From Penaeus vannamei (Eukaryota > Arthropoda > Malacostraca > Decapoda > Penaeidae): 64,000 bases of DNA. The first letter of the stretch is position 1. Each line of letters opens with the position of its first letter. Of this stretch, positions 38,819 to 50,602 are shown piece after piece. The position numbers were made by a program, and so were the translations under genes. The notes under the pieces are model-generated. The model made no database searches. It saw nothing but the letters and a program-made list of their open reading frames with translations, and was not told the DNA's origin. Location of the stretch: NCBI RefSeq assembly GCF_042767895.1, contig NC_091589.1:19228770-19292769 (forward strand), given 5' to 3'.

Positions 38819-41800
38819 CACGCTAGATTTTGCCGTTTTTCGACTTATGGGATTTTATTATTTTTAGCCTTGATTTCATTATAAATGGACTCTATTATTA
38901 TTATTATCATCATCAGCCTTATTGTCATTATTCTTATGGTTATCATCTTTATAGTCATTATCGTTATGAATATCATTATCATTATCATTATTGCAGTTAT
39001 AATGATTATTATGCTAATTCTTACTGTAATTTTTATCATTATAACTATTTTTATAATGATAATAACAATAATGATAATCTTAGAAATAATAATGACAATA
39101 ATACTCATTATAATAACAATAATAATGATATTATTATTTGTATTGTCATTATTAGTATGAAATTTATTAGAATAGAGCTAATTATTTCTATTATTGCAAT
39201 AATTATCAAAATTATCATTATAATTATCATTTTATTATTATCATCATCATTATTATTGTCATTCCCATCAAAATAGTTTATAATAAAGGCATTATCATGA
39301 AAATCTTCATAATTACCTGAATTAATGTTAAAATTATCATAATTATTATTCAAAAGCGAAATTTTTTTTTCGACCTCTCTCTCATAAGGCTGCAATACAC
39401 TAGATTTTGCCCTTATTTCGACTTACCGGATTTTATTAGTTTTCGCCTTTATTTCATTATAAATGGACTCTATGATTATTATTATCATCATTATCATCAT
39501 TATTGTCATTATTCCTATGATTATCAGCATTATTGTCATTATCGTCATGATTATCATTATTATCATTATCATTATTAATAATAATACTCATTATAATAAC
39601 AATAATAATATTATCATTTCTATTATCATTATTGGTATGAAAATTATGAGAATACAGTTTAATATTACTATTATTGTAATAATTATGAAAATTATCATTA
39701 TAATTCTCATTTTATTATTATTATCATTATTATTGTCATTATCATCATAATTATCATCATTATTGTTAATATTAAATGAATTTTCATGAAAATCATCGTA
39801 ATTACCTGAATTCATGTTAAAATCCTTAATATACTTTAAAAACGATTTTTTTCGACCTTTTTCTCATAAGGCTGTAATCTGCAACATTTTACGATTTTCG
39901 ACTTTTGGGATTTATTTAGTTTTAGCCTTTATTTCATTATAAATGGACTCTATGCTTATTATTATTATTATTGTCATTATTATTATGATTATCATCATTA
40001 TAGTCATTATCATCATGGTTATCATTATCATTATTATCATTATTGCAGTTATAATTATTATTATGCTAATTATTACTCTCATTTTCATCATTATAACTAT
40101 TTTTATAATGATAATAACAATAATGATGATTTTAGAAATAATAATGACAATAATACTCATTATAATAACAATAATAATGATATAATTATTGATTCTATTG
40201 TCATTATTAGAATGAAAATTATTAGAATAGAGTTCATTATTGCTATTATTGCAGTAATTATCAAAATTATCATTATTATTCTCATTTTATTATCATTATC
40301 ATCATTATTATTGTCATTATCATCATAATCATCATCATTATTGTTAATAATAAAGGCATTATCATGAAAATCATCATAATTACCTGAATTAATGTTAAAA
40401 TCATCATTATTATCATTTAAAAGTGAGAAAAGGGGTTTTCGACCTTTCTCTCAAAATGCTGTAATACGATAGATTTTTCGATTTTTCGACTTATGGGATT
40501 TTATTTGTTTTAGCCTTTATTTCATTATAAATGGACTGCATGATTATTACTATCATCATTTTCATCATTACTGCCATTATTCTTATGATTATCATGATTA
40601 TAGTCATTATCGTTATGATTATCATTATTATCATTAACATTATTGCAGTTATAATGATTATTATGCTAATTATTACTTTCATTTTCATCATTATAACTAA
40701 TTCTATAATAATAATAATAATGATAATTATAGAAATAATAATGACAACAATAATAATTATAATGACATTAAGAATTATTTTATTTTTATTTCTTTTGTCA
40801 TTATTGGTATGAAAATTATTAGAATAGAGTTCTATTGCTATTACTGCGGTAATTATCAAAATTATCATTATAATTCTAATTTTATTATTATTATCATAAT
40901 TATTATTGTCATTATCAACATAATTATCATCATTATTGTTAATGATTAAGGAATTATAATGAAAATCATCATAATTACCTCAATTGATGTTAAAATCATC
41001 ATAATTATCATTTAAATTCGAAAAAGGTTTTGTTTTCGACCTTTCTATCAAAAGGCTGTAATCCGGTAGATTATGCCGTTTTTTCGACTTGTGGGATTTT
41101 ATTAGTTTTCGCCTTTATTTCATTATAAATGGACTCTATGAATATTATTATCACCATTATCATCCTTTTTGTCATTATTCTTATGATTATCATCCTTATA
41201 GTCATAATCGTCATTATTATCATTATTATCATAATCATTATTGTAGTTATAATGATTATTAAGCTAATTATTACTCGCATTTTTATCATTATAACTATTT
41301 TTATAATGATAATAACAATAATGATAATTTTAGAAATAATAATGACAATAATAATCATTATAATAACAATAATAATGATATTATTATTATTTTTATTGTC
41401 ATTATTAGTATGATAATTATTAGAATAGAGTTCATTATTGCTATTATATCAGTAATTATCAAAATTTTCATTATAAGTATCATTTTATTATAATAATAAT
41501 TATTATTATTGTTATTATCTTCATAATTATCATCATTATTATTAATAATAAAGGCATTATCATCAAAATCATCATAATTACCTGAATTAATGTTAAAAAC
41601 GTCATAATTCTCATTTAAAAAAGAAAAAGTTTTTTTTCGACCTTTCTCTCAAAAGTCTGTAATACGCTTGATTTTGCCGTTTTTTCGACTTTGGGGATTT
41701 TATTAGTTTTAGCCTTTATTTCATTATAAATGTACTCTATGATTATTATTATCATTATTGTCACTATTCTTATAATTATCATCATTATAGTCATTATCTT

Positions 41801-42616
41801 CATGATTATCATTATTATCATTATCATTATTGCAGTTATAATGATTATTATGCTAATCATTACTGTCATTTTCATCATTATAACTAATTTTATAATGATG
41901 ATAACAACGATAATTTTAGAAATAATAATGACAATAATACACATTATAATAATAATAATAATGATATTATTATTATTTCTATTTTCATTATATGTACGAA
42001 AATTATTAGAATAGAGTTCATTATTGCTATTATTGCAGTAATTATCAAAATTGTTGTTATAATTATCATTATCATCGTAATTATCATTATTGTTAATAAT
42101 AAAGGAATTATCATTAAAATAATCATAATTACCTGAATTAATGTTAAAATCATCATAATTATCATTTAAAAGCGAGAAAGGTTTTTTTCCGACCTTTCTC
42201 TCAAAAGGCTGTAATACGAAAGATTTTGCCGTTTTTTCGACTTAAGGGATTGTATTAGTTTTCGCCTTTATTCAATTATAAATGGACTCTATTATTATTA
42301 TTATCATCATTATCATCATTATTGTCATTATTCTGATGATTATCACCATTATAGTCATTATCGTCATGATTATCTTTATTATCATTAGCATTATTGCAGT
42401 TATAATGATTATTACTATAACTACTCTCATTTTCATCATTATAACTATATTTATAATGATAATAATAATAATGATAATTTTAGATATAATGACAATAATA
42501 ATCATTATAATAACAGTAATAATGATACTATTAATTATATTGTCATTATTAGAATGAAAATTATTAGAATAGAGTTCATTATTGCTATTATTGCAGTAAT
42601 TATCAAAATTAATTAT

Positions 42617-42829
42617 TGTGATGATAATGACAATAATAATGATGATAATAATAATAAAAAGAGAATTATAATAATTTTAATAATTACTGCAATAATACCA
42701 ATAATGAATTCTATTCTAATAATTTTCATACCAATAATGACAATATAAATAATCATATTATTATTATTATTAATATGATAATGAGTATTAGTCATTATTA
42801 TTTCTAAAATTATCATTATTGTCATTACC
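42617..42829 (-). repeat. Inverted satellite segment (213 bp)
   Basis: This is the only clearly reversed segment of this size in arrays 1-2. Its reverse complement matches 43214-43428 with about four to six differences, including the diagnostic variants GACTAATACTCATTATCAT and GAATTCATTATTGGTATT. It sits after GCAGTAATTATCAAAATTA of one unit, and the array resumes in normal orientation at ACAATTATCATCATTATTG. The two arms, about 385 bp apart, form a long inverted repeat. Array 1 lacks this whole stretch (19122 to 19624 corresponds to 41730 to 43051). Confidence 0.88.
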
Positions 42830-43717
42830 ATCACAATTATCATCATTATTGTTTATAATAAAGACATTATCATGAAAATCATCATAATTACCTGAATTAA
42901 TGTTAAAATCATCATAATTATCATTTAAAAGCGAAAAATGTTTTTTTTTCGACCTTTCTCTCAAAAGGCTGTAATACGCTAGATTTTACCGGTTTTCCGA
43001 CATATGGGATTTTATTAGTTTTAGCCTTTATTTCATTATAAAGGGACTCTATGACTATTATTATCATTATCATCATTATTGTCATTATTCTTATGATTAT
43101 CATCCTTATAGTCATTATCGTCATGATTATCATTATTATCATTATCATTATTGCAGTTATAATGATTATGCTAATTATTACTCTCATTTTCATCATTATA
43201 ATTATTTTTATAATGATAATAACAATAATGATAATTTTAGAAATAATAATGACTAATACTCATTATCATATTAATAATAATGATAATATGATTATTTCTA
43301 TTGTCATTATTGGTATGAAAATTATTAGAATAGAGTTCATTATTGGTATTATTGCAGTAATTATTAAAATTATTATAATTCTCTTTTTATTATTATTATC
43401 ATCATTATTATTGTCATTATCATCATAATTATTAACATTATATTTAATAATAAAGGCATTATCATGAAAATCATCATAATTACCTATATTCATGTTAAAA
43501 TCATAATTATCATTTTAAAGTGAAAATTTTTTTTCGACCTTTCTCTCGAAAGGCTGTAATACGCTAGATTTTGCCGTTTTTTTACTATTGGGATTTTATT
43601 AGTTTTAGCCCTTATTTCATCATAAATGGACTTATGCTAATTATTACTGTCATTTTCATCATTATAACTATTTTTATAATGATGATAACAATATTGATAA
43701 TTTTTCAAATAATAACG

Positions 43718-43722
43718 ACAAT
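43718..43722. repeat. ACAAT at the left edge of element B
   Basis: Same flank as at LTR A (20293-20297), because the two loci are copies of one duplicated segment. No matching ACAAT follows the right edge of B at 56079, where the sequence is CCCTTATTATT. Confidence 0.8.
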
Positions 43723-43969
43723 TGTAGCGAGGCGTAGACCCAGTAGATTTGAAGTGGTTTGGTTGAGTCCGGGCTCAACCGAGAATATGGTTTTTGCTTA
43801 AAGGAAAGATTCGTCTTCAGTGAACAGATGTAAGGTTCCAGGTCTACGGCATGCTGCCACCAGCCGATTAGTAGGTTCGGGAACCTTGTATGTCGTGTAA
43901 GTGGGTGTGGGTGTTGTATCAGAGAAGGGTGGAGAGAAAGTACAGAATTTGTGTGTTGAATATTGGATG

Positions 43970-45261
43970 TGTAGTGTGATCCGTCTAACCCAGGGGTCCC
44001 GTCCCAGTTCTTCAAGGCACTCTTAGAATTCTGCCCTCCCTTGATGCTGGCGGGGGATACAGGCGCAAACAGACCTAGTTAACCCCTGTCAATTCAATCC
44101 CCTTAAGTGGTAGCGTGGGGGGAGACTGAATCATGAATAGGGGTGTTCCAGTATGAATACCACTTTCTGACGTTCAGCCTAACCATATGGTAAAATACAT
44201 ACTAAAAAGTAATCTAAGAAAAATACAAAAGTAAAAGAATGTGCTAAAGGCACCTAAAATTACTGACTGTCGTATGCGAAAAGACTTCCAAAGTGGAGAG
44301 CCTGGCTGAAGGCCTTACCATAAAACAAAGACAAAACCAGCAAGTCTGGCGTCAGAGCTGAAGGCTTAAAACCCCTTAAACCTAAAAGAAAAAAAAATAC
44401 GACAGTATAAAACCCGAGTCTGGTGACACCGAAACAGGAAAACTAAAACTAAAAGATCACTCAGACTTCCTACTTTGAAAAGTTAGAAGTTACAAATAAA
44501 ACAAAGAGAAACAGACCAGCCAAATTCATTTAAAAGTAAATAAATAAATAAAAGGATGTTCTAATTATTCAATAAAAATGTTCTTGAGATCACGTCCAGC
44601 TCCTATGTAAAGAATATCATGATCTCAGTACTTAACTTATTATCTTCCGTGATCGTCTCTGTGTTCGGTTCAACAAATATGGCGACACTGCCGGTGGTTC
44701 AAAGCTTCGGAGGATAGTCAAACACACTCGTTGACGTCTCGACTCGTACTGTTTATTGTTTCTTTTTCCAATGCCCCGGTGACGTCAGAGGCCAAACATT
44801 TATACAAAATATATTCTCATAATAAATAAGCTAAAACTGTATAAAAACGAACAAAAATAAAACTAAATGTATAAAATTGAAATCATAAGAAAAAGAAAAG
44901 CGATAACTAAAAAGAACAAATAAATACTGTACGTAAAAAATGCTCCCCTACAACTTAAAATGAAAACTAAGTAAAAACGAGACCTTAAAACTTTATTGAA
45001 TGTTAAAAAACTAAAATGAATAAAAGCTAAACGATGAAAGGGTCATAAAAAGGTCATAAAAATGTCTCGTTGTTAAATCATGAATAAAAATGTTAAGAGA
45101 AAACACAGAATAATAAGGGGAAACTAAAATAAAACAATAAAAGTCAATAAAAACGAGAAAAAACGGCCCAAAACCGAGGTGAGACACAAACAATCCTCCA
45201 ACACGGCAGTCAGAGCGGGAGAGCAGAGAGGATGAGATACAGCATCCAAGACCACCTTACA
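43970..45261. mobile_element. Nested solo LTR in the 3' LTR of element B
   Basis: 1292 bp, TGTAGTGTGATCC...CCACCTTACA, between GATG at 43966-43969 and GATG at 45262-45265. It occupies the same position as the insertion in LTR A, so both descend from one insertion that predates the segmental duplication. TGACGTCA lies at 44780-44787. A minus-strand frame at 45124-45552 crosses the boundary into the host LTR and is therefore a chance frame. Confidence 0.8.
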
Positions 45262-46156
45262 GATGTGTAAGTGTGTAGACGTGAAAAGGGAGATAGCGTA
45301 GGCTGAGCGTCTGCGTGGACGTGTTTGGAAGAAAAAAGCAAGATCATAGAATTCTTCTTCTTCCCTTCTGTTTGAGTATCCGCCTGCTGGGAGCGGGAAC
45401 CCAGGTATAGCAAAATTAATCTGTTCTTTGAATATCAGCTTAATATTCTCTGATTTGACTAGCCTTTTTACAGCCTTTCTAGGGTTGCGAGATATCAGAG
45501 CAACCAACAATGTGCTGTTTAGGAGACCCGAGTCCGAGAAAGATTTAGGCATCTAACCTTGGTCAGAACCAGAACTTTAGTGGTTGTATAAATTATTCTG
45601 ACTGGAGTTGAGTAAAAGCTCTAAGATGGTACGGTGTTTATTTAGAGAGCAAGTTACACTCACTAGGGAATTGCAGGCATTTTTCAGTCATGAAAAGTAG
45701 AAGCAAGGTGTGTGCATCACCAATTTATCACAGCGGCGGTGATGCACGAGAAATCAACACCAGATAAACTTACCACAATATAAAAAATGTCTTCCCTAAG
45801 TTGGCGTCCCAACTCCAGAAGTACTGTTACTAGGGGGTCAGCATAAAAACATCCAAGTCCCTAAATTACGTTAAATTGTTAACATCCAACCCAAATGGAC
45901 GTTAACTGTTAAACTCCAAAGCTAATGCTGACGGATACCTAGTAAGAGTACTTGTGTAAACAGTGAACAAAAGAATTAAGCAATAACTCAATAAGAAGGC
46001 TGAACTGGCAAAGTCAATAAAGGGACTGGTGAAGAAGACTGCCTGAATAGCCACAAGATCAGACAGGAGTCAGCCGAAACAACCAACGACAATAACAACA
46101 AAAATCACGTATCATGTGATAAGGGCTCTTTATCAGGAGATACGGATCACCAAAGT

Positions 46157-46437
46157 CTGCCTGATCACCCACAAGGTCAGGCAGAGATCAACAGAAACCT
46201 ATATCAAACAATTACGGGAAAAGATCTTGATAAAGATCTTTATCCCCGGAGGTACGAATCCTCAAGCAGGGACGAAAGAAACATGAATTAACTTGGTTGT
46301 AAAATAAATGTACAGGAGATACGAATCCTCAAGTACGAACGAAATAAAACGAAGTATTAACTTAAGTCATAAAAAGGGAGAGTCACACTGGAGGGACAAT
46401 CACAAAGGGCTGCTTGATCACCCACAAGATCAAGCAG
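46157..46437. other. LTR structural module with paired hairpins (B-left copy)
   Basis: Hairpin 1 is CTGCCTGA/TCAGGCAG at 46157-46184 and hairpin 2 is CTGCTTGAT/ATCAAGCAG at 46410-46437, the same spacing of 253 bp as in LTR A. The C/G to T/A pair exchange between the two hairpins is preserved. Confidence 0.68.
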
Positions 46438-46930
46438 AAATCAACAAACACGCATTAAGCGAAACAAAACAATCAACGATAAAGTACGTAAAGGTACTGA
46501 AAAAGATCTTTATTCCCGGAGGTACGGATCCTCAGGCAAGAATGAAAAGAAACTAAGTAATAACTTAGTTGTAAAATTGAATACACTGGAGGTACGGATC
46601 CTCAAGCAGTGTTCCTCTAAATCACTTGGTCCTAATGCTCTCAAACACTGGGAAATACACAAAAATGTTATGGGACTTCATGAAAGAGTGCACCCTGCAG
46701 ATAATAATGCAGCATGTCACGCTAAAGTCCAAAAGAGACCAGTCGTCTCCTACACACAACCACGTCCCTTAGCTTGAGGAGATACTCAGCAATCCTGGTA
46801 AATCCGTGCGCGAAGTATATCCCAGGGTAAATCCGAGCGAGAGCACAACACAGGTAAAATTGCAACCGCAAAGGACCAAAGTGCGGGACAGAGGTCAGGA
46901 CCGAAGTTATTCTCCTTTCCTCAACCACTA

Positions 46931-46940
46931 GTATATATAT
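46931..46940 (-). promoter_or_regulatory. Possible LTR TATA box
   Basis: The minus-strand motif ATATATATAC lies in the GC-richer part of the LTR, near the end that would hold the promoter in element orientation. The same place in LTR A has TATATATAC (25840-25849) and in the 5' LTR has TATATGTAC (about 55659-55667). Position and conservation fit a core promoter, but no initiator or transcript is shown. Confidence 0.3.
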
Positions 46941-47609
46941 CCCGAAAGAAACCCACAGGCCAAGCCCCAGGCATGGCGCGAAAGAAGAAAATAGGCAAAT
47001 GAAGTGCCTGAAGACCAAGCCGATAGTTCGACAATCCAAACAACCGAGACGAGAGAGGGAAGGGGAAAAACAAAAAAGAAGCTCGGCAACGACCGTCACC
47101 TCCTTCGGTGGTTATCGCGACAATTTGGAGACGTCGACAAGAGGGACGAACATTAGAAAGAGATAAATAAGGAAAGGATACGGAGAAAACCCGATAATAA
47201 ACAGTTGTCTTAAAACTGTGCACTTCGGCCAAAACATATCAACAATAATTAGGTTTAAAAATAAATAAATAGCTATTTTAGCTTGGCGACTTCAACGCTA
47301 TACAAGTAGTGAGTCTTGGTAAATATTACGTTTATGGTTATAAAAATAACCAAGTTCACATTATCACCACAACTAACATACATTCAACTCTGTCCTTCTA
47401 GACTGGTGGTTGGACTTGTAAAAAATATACATATAAATGAATAAGAAGCCTGCAGGACTCGGTCGCAGGTGAAAAAAATACGTCTGCGGGATGTAACCGC
47501 ACGTGGCACACGGCGGGGACTTCGTCTTTGGCGGCTTGTGATGCGTTGGCCGAGGTTCATGGAGATGACATCATCCTTAGAGTCGGGACGTACACAGCCG
47601 TACACTACA

Positions 47610-47622
47610 ACACCTCCCCCGG
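47610..47622 (-). promoter_or_regulatory. Polypurine tract of element B
   Basis: On the minus strand GGGGGAGGTGT directly precedes the 3' LTR terminus TGTAGTGTACGG. A purine run at this place is where plus-strand DNA synthesis is primed in LTR retrotransposons. It supports the boundary at 47609. Confidence 0.65.
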
Positions 47623-47851
47623 GCAGTGCGTCGCCTAAGTAGGGGATGGGTAAGACGAATATCGCAGGAGAGACTCCTTAAACAACAGGTGTGTCGGTGA
47701 GGTACTCGTTCCATCTCTCGTGAGGTACGATCGTGAGACAGAAAGAAAGGCGCCCGAAGGGTTTCAGGAACCAGAGCAACGGTCGGCTCTGACGAAGTGT
47801 AGAGGGCGAAGACCATCACGTCGGCGAACATCTCAGGGTCCATCATCTCGG
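47623..47851 (-). other. 3' internal stretch between polypurine tract and tandem repeat
   Basis: GC-richer sequence with no recognisable domain. A minus-strand frame (47577-47882) runs through it, but it continues into the LTR and the tandem repeat, so I treat it as chance. It is probably the 3' untranslated part of the element. Confidence 0.5.
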
Positions 47852-48147
47852 CAGTGCGGATCATCGGAAGGCGGGTGCGCATGGGGAGCTCGCCCGCACG
47901 CCAGTGCGGATCATCAGAAGGCGGGTGCGCATGGGGAGTGCGCCCGCACGCCAGTGCGGATCATCGGAAGGCGGGTGCGCATGGGGAGCTCGCCCGCACG
48001 CCAGTGCGGATCATCAGAAGGCGGGTGTGTCAGAGGATGCGCCCGCACGCCAGTACGGAACATCAGAAGGCGGATGCGCATGGGGAGCGTGCCCGCAAGC
48101 CAGGTACGGTCAGAACTGCGGGGGCACATATGAGTGCGCCCGCACAC
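47852..48147. repeat. GC-rich 50-bp tandem repeat, about six copies
   Basis: The unit begins CAGTGCGGATCATC(A/G)GAAGG, continues CGGGTGCGCATGGGGAG and ends CGCCCGCACGC. Copies start at 47852, 47902, 47952, 48002, 48051 and 48101. Copies 1-3 are almost identical, copy 4 is 49 bp with a changed middle, copy 5 has several changes and copy 6 is 47 bp and degenerate. All three plus frames and some minus frames stay open here because of the repeat, so the Arg/His/Ala-rich frames are not evidence of a protein. Confidence 0.93.
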
Positions 48148-49548
48148 CAGTGCGCAAGATCAGCTGGAGCCGTTATCATCATGGCACCATCACCTGTATA
48201 TAGAGCTGGCGAACAAATCGCCTTAGACCAAAGAGGGTGGAGCCCTTTGGAGCCCTCGAGTCTGCGGACACAAGAGTGTATTAGACATACTGGGTTTATT
48301 CTTTGGGCCTGGCGTTTTCTAACACACACTGCATTATGAAGTGCATAAGTAACACACAACCATAAATGTTATTGATGCGAAGCCGACCGATCTGACCCAG
48401 TTGAGGATCTGACTTAAAATTAATTGATTAGTTGGCGTCGAGGGAGGCAATGTCTCCATATGTACAATTACCGCTTTCTCAGGCGATCTGAAAAGGGTGT
48501 CAACAGAGCTTACCCCAATAAGAGACCTCCTTGGAAGTCATGGGCTCGGTCCTGACATAGCTCTGTATGGACATTGCTCTGAGAAGCTGGGAGAGGAACC
48601 TCGTCGGTAAAATAGTATTAAGAAAACAAACAAACATCTTAAAATTAAATCATGAAACTAAGAAAACAAACAAAGTTAAGAATATATGCACAACATGCAA
48701 ATTAAAAGAACAAAACGAAGAGGGAAACACATGATTAAGAGGGTGAAACTCTCAATCTTTCGGCACAAACATACAAAGGTTTATACAATAATAACAGTAA
48801 GAAAAATACAAAGTACTAAAATAACTCAAACCTGGTGTTACTCTAGACTACATAGGAAAGGCAGAGAAGATTAAGATGATAGGAAAGGGAGCTATTTACA
48901 GGAATACTCTGTAGAAAAGTTAAATTCCTGCAGGTCTATACAAAGAACCATATCTATGTTCCCGTCATGGGGAAAGAGCGTAGACCGACCTCAGCTCCGG
49001 GACACTGTCGATCAGGGTCTGAAAAGAAGCCAGAACTTGACCAAACTCAAAAAAAAAGAAAAAAAAAGCTGTACAGGGTTTTTGCAGACGTTCAGGACGA
49101 AAGCGCGACCCTGCCAGAAACGAAGGCAGAAGGCGAGAAAACCCGCGTGGCTCGAGGGCGGGTGTGAATACGAGAGGACAGGATCATTCCGCAGGACAGA
49201 AGCTGGCTGCTGGGCCCTGCCGCCGTCCATCTGGAGATGATCTGAAAAGTAGAAATAGATTAGAACAAAATAAGTAGAAGAAACAGGGCGACTGAACATT
49301 AGAAGGGGGAAAATGGGATTAGTAATGTGTCGTCGGATTGACTACCGTCAAGGCTATTCCCCACTCCACGGGCAGGATGAAGGGAAGGCTCTGAAAAAGA
49401 ACAGGCTGCAAGTGTGTTAGGATCCAAGTCATACAGGGTGATGTTACAGGACGGACTGGTAATCAACAGAGGGCAGCATGCATTCCGCTGGGGCTCTGAG
49501 AAAATAAAGATAATGGTGAGTGGAAGAAAAGGAAAAGTGTCTTGCTCC
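48148..49548 (-). other. Non-coding 3' internal region of element B
   Basis: About 1.4 kb downstream (in element sense) of integrase. It is AT-rich around 48600-48900 and purine-rich around 48950-49150, with several short frames on both strands. None carries a recognisable domain and there is no sign of an env-like reading frame with signal peptide and membrane anchor. It could be long 3' UTR or hold an unrecognised older insertion. Confidence 0.5.
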
Positions 49549-49764
49549 CTACTCGTCCCAGTCAGACCCAGGGTCCCATGGTTTATCGTGTACCCCCTCC
49601 GATGACGGGGCTGAAGAATCCAAGAGGTCATCAGCACCGTGATCTTGTAAAGGTCCCATGTCCGATTCCGGGTCCGGTGGGGCTGTGCCGTCCAAAAGGG
49701 GAAAGTCGTCCGGAGGGACGAATTCCGCAGTGACCCGAAATGCTTTAAATTGATTTGGGTGCAA
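49549..49764 (-). pseudogene. Acidic C-terminal tail of pol, out of frame
   Basis: A 71-codon frame that starts where the integrase frame ends and is shifted by one base. Its first residues (Pro-Asn-Gln-Phe-Lys-Ala-Phe) continue the integrase C-terminus if an indel near 49755 is assumed. The rest is strongly acidic and Pro-rich and ends ...GSDWDE. I infer that it was the natural end of the Pol polyprotein. It matches no domain I recognise. Confidence 0.5.
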
Positions 49765-50600
49765 AGTGATTTCTCACCACATATGACACGGGCCCGAGCT
49801 TTTTCAAGACCCGGATTTGCCCTAACCATCGGGAACCCAGGGGTCTGAGTCCGTGATTGGGGTGCAGGATAACGCTGCGATGCACAAAGACCAGATCCCC
49901 CTCGTTATACTCCCGCGGTCGAGCCCGCCGTGTTCGATCGTGATCGGCGGTCCAACGCTCACGAGCCTTTCGGGCGGCCTCACCAGCGGCCACCCGAGCT
50001 GCTCGGAGTTTCGATGTTAATGAGGGCAAGGCCCCTTCGCCATAGATTACGTGGTTTGATCCCACGAGCGGAAAATGACTGTCCCGACCTGTGAGAAGGT
50101 ACAAAGGGACGTCGTTTACGCTCCGGTGTATGGAGGAATTGATGGCAAACCTCACATACGGTAATAGATCGACCCAACAATCAGGATCATCCATTTGGAG
50201 CATGCTTGGGGCGTCCTTGACCACCCGATTCACCCTCTCCACCATACTGTTGGCTTGCGGATGGTAGACTGTGGTGAAGAGCGACTTCACCTGGAGGTGA
50301 TGACAGATGTCAGAAAGGAGACGATTGCGAAATTCAAGGCCGTTATCTGATAACAGGGTCCGCGGGGGACCGTACCGAGTAACGAATTCCGCAAGAAACA
50401 CGTCTGCTACGGTTTGGGCGTCCTTCGATGCCAACGGGAACAGCTCGACAAACCGGGTAAGATGGTCAATCAGCACAAGGACGTACTTGTTTCCACGCGC
50501 CGAAGGGGTAAGAGTGAGGATATCCACGGAGACCCGCTCGAAGGGCTCCGCGACGTCCGGCATGGACTGTAGTGGGGTTCGGGCGATCGCCCCTTTCCTC
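49745..50600 (-). pseudogene. Integrase catalytic core and GPF/Y-like tail
   Basis: The longest intact stretch of pol. The 272-codon frame starting at 50563 contains the retroviral integrase triad: Asp14 in VSVDIL, Asp73 in LLSDNGLEF and Glu109 in NSMVER, giving D-58-D-35-E. The IDHLTRFVELFP and YHPQANSMVER contexts are typical of Ty3/gypsy. A basic segment (residues 185-220) and a KLGPVSYVV motif (255-263) form a GPF/Y-like C-terminal module, and no chromodomain follows. Integrase inserts element cDNA into host DNA and acts in the nucleus as part of the intasome. The frame is joined to the upstream zinc-binding domain, interrupted by one in-frame TAG at about 50600. It is not expected to be made as a complete protein here. 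Confidence 0.9.
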
Positions 50601-50602
50601 TA

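Larger units (their letters stand above)
26529..43717 (+). repeat. Satellite array 2 (about 575-600-bp units)
   Basis: About 29 units in the same orientation as array 1, with anchors near 26868, 27430, 27993, 28618, 29184, 29761, 30358, 30949, 31531, 32117, 32711, 33114, 33635, 34204, 34720, 35328, 35904, 36524, 37126, 37730, 38300, 38885, 39463, 39943, 40531, 41129, 41730, 42282, 43051 and 43628. From about 28.7 kb on it is a paralogue of array 1 from about 5.1 kb on. The offset is near 23570 at 29.2 kb, 23750 at 31.5 kb, 25840 at 36 kb, 22410 at 40 kb and 23430 at 43.7 kb. The jumps mark gained or lost whole units. It ends at the same ACAAT-TGTAG junction as array 1. Only triplet-repeat frames are present. 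Confidence 0.95.
43723..47609 (-). repeat. 3' LTR of element B (with nested solo LTR)
   Basis: Termini are TGTAGCGAGGCG...GTACACTACA, that is TGTAG/CTACA inverted ends. It is 3887 bp, or about 2.59 kb after removing the nested 1292 bp and one GATG. It is nearly identical to LTR A and clearly diverged from the 5' LTR of the same element. It contains the GTGCATCACC/GGTGATGCAC stem, the covarying hairpins at 46157-46184 and 46410-46437, and repeated CGGAGGTACG(A/G)ATCCTCAAG motifs. Confidence 0.9.

Noticed and set aside
47852..48147. CRISPR-like array
   Set aside because: The repeats are directly adjacent with no unique spacers, and the context is a eukaryotic retrotransposon.
47720..48339. Several overlapping Arg/His/Ala-rich plus-strand frames
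   Set aside because: They are produced by the 50-bp GC-rich tandem repeat, which is open in three frames.
49299..49829. Minus-strand frame of 176 codons considered as a possible env-like gene
   Set aside because: It overlaps the pol tail in another phase and shows no signal peptide, glycosylation pattern, fusion segment or membrane anchor.
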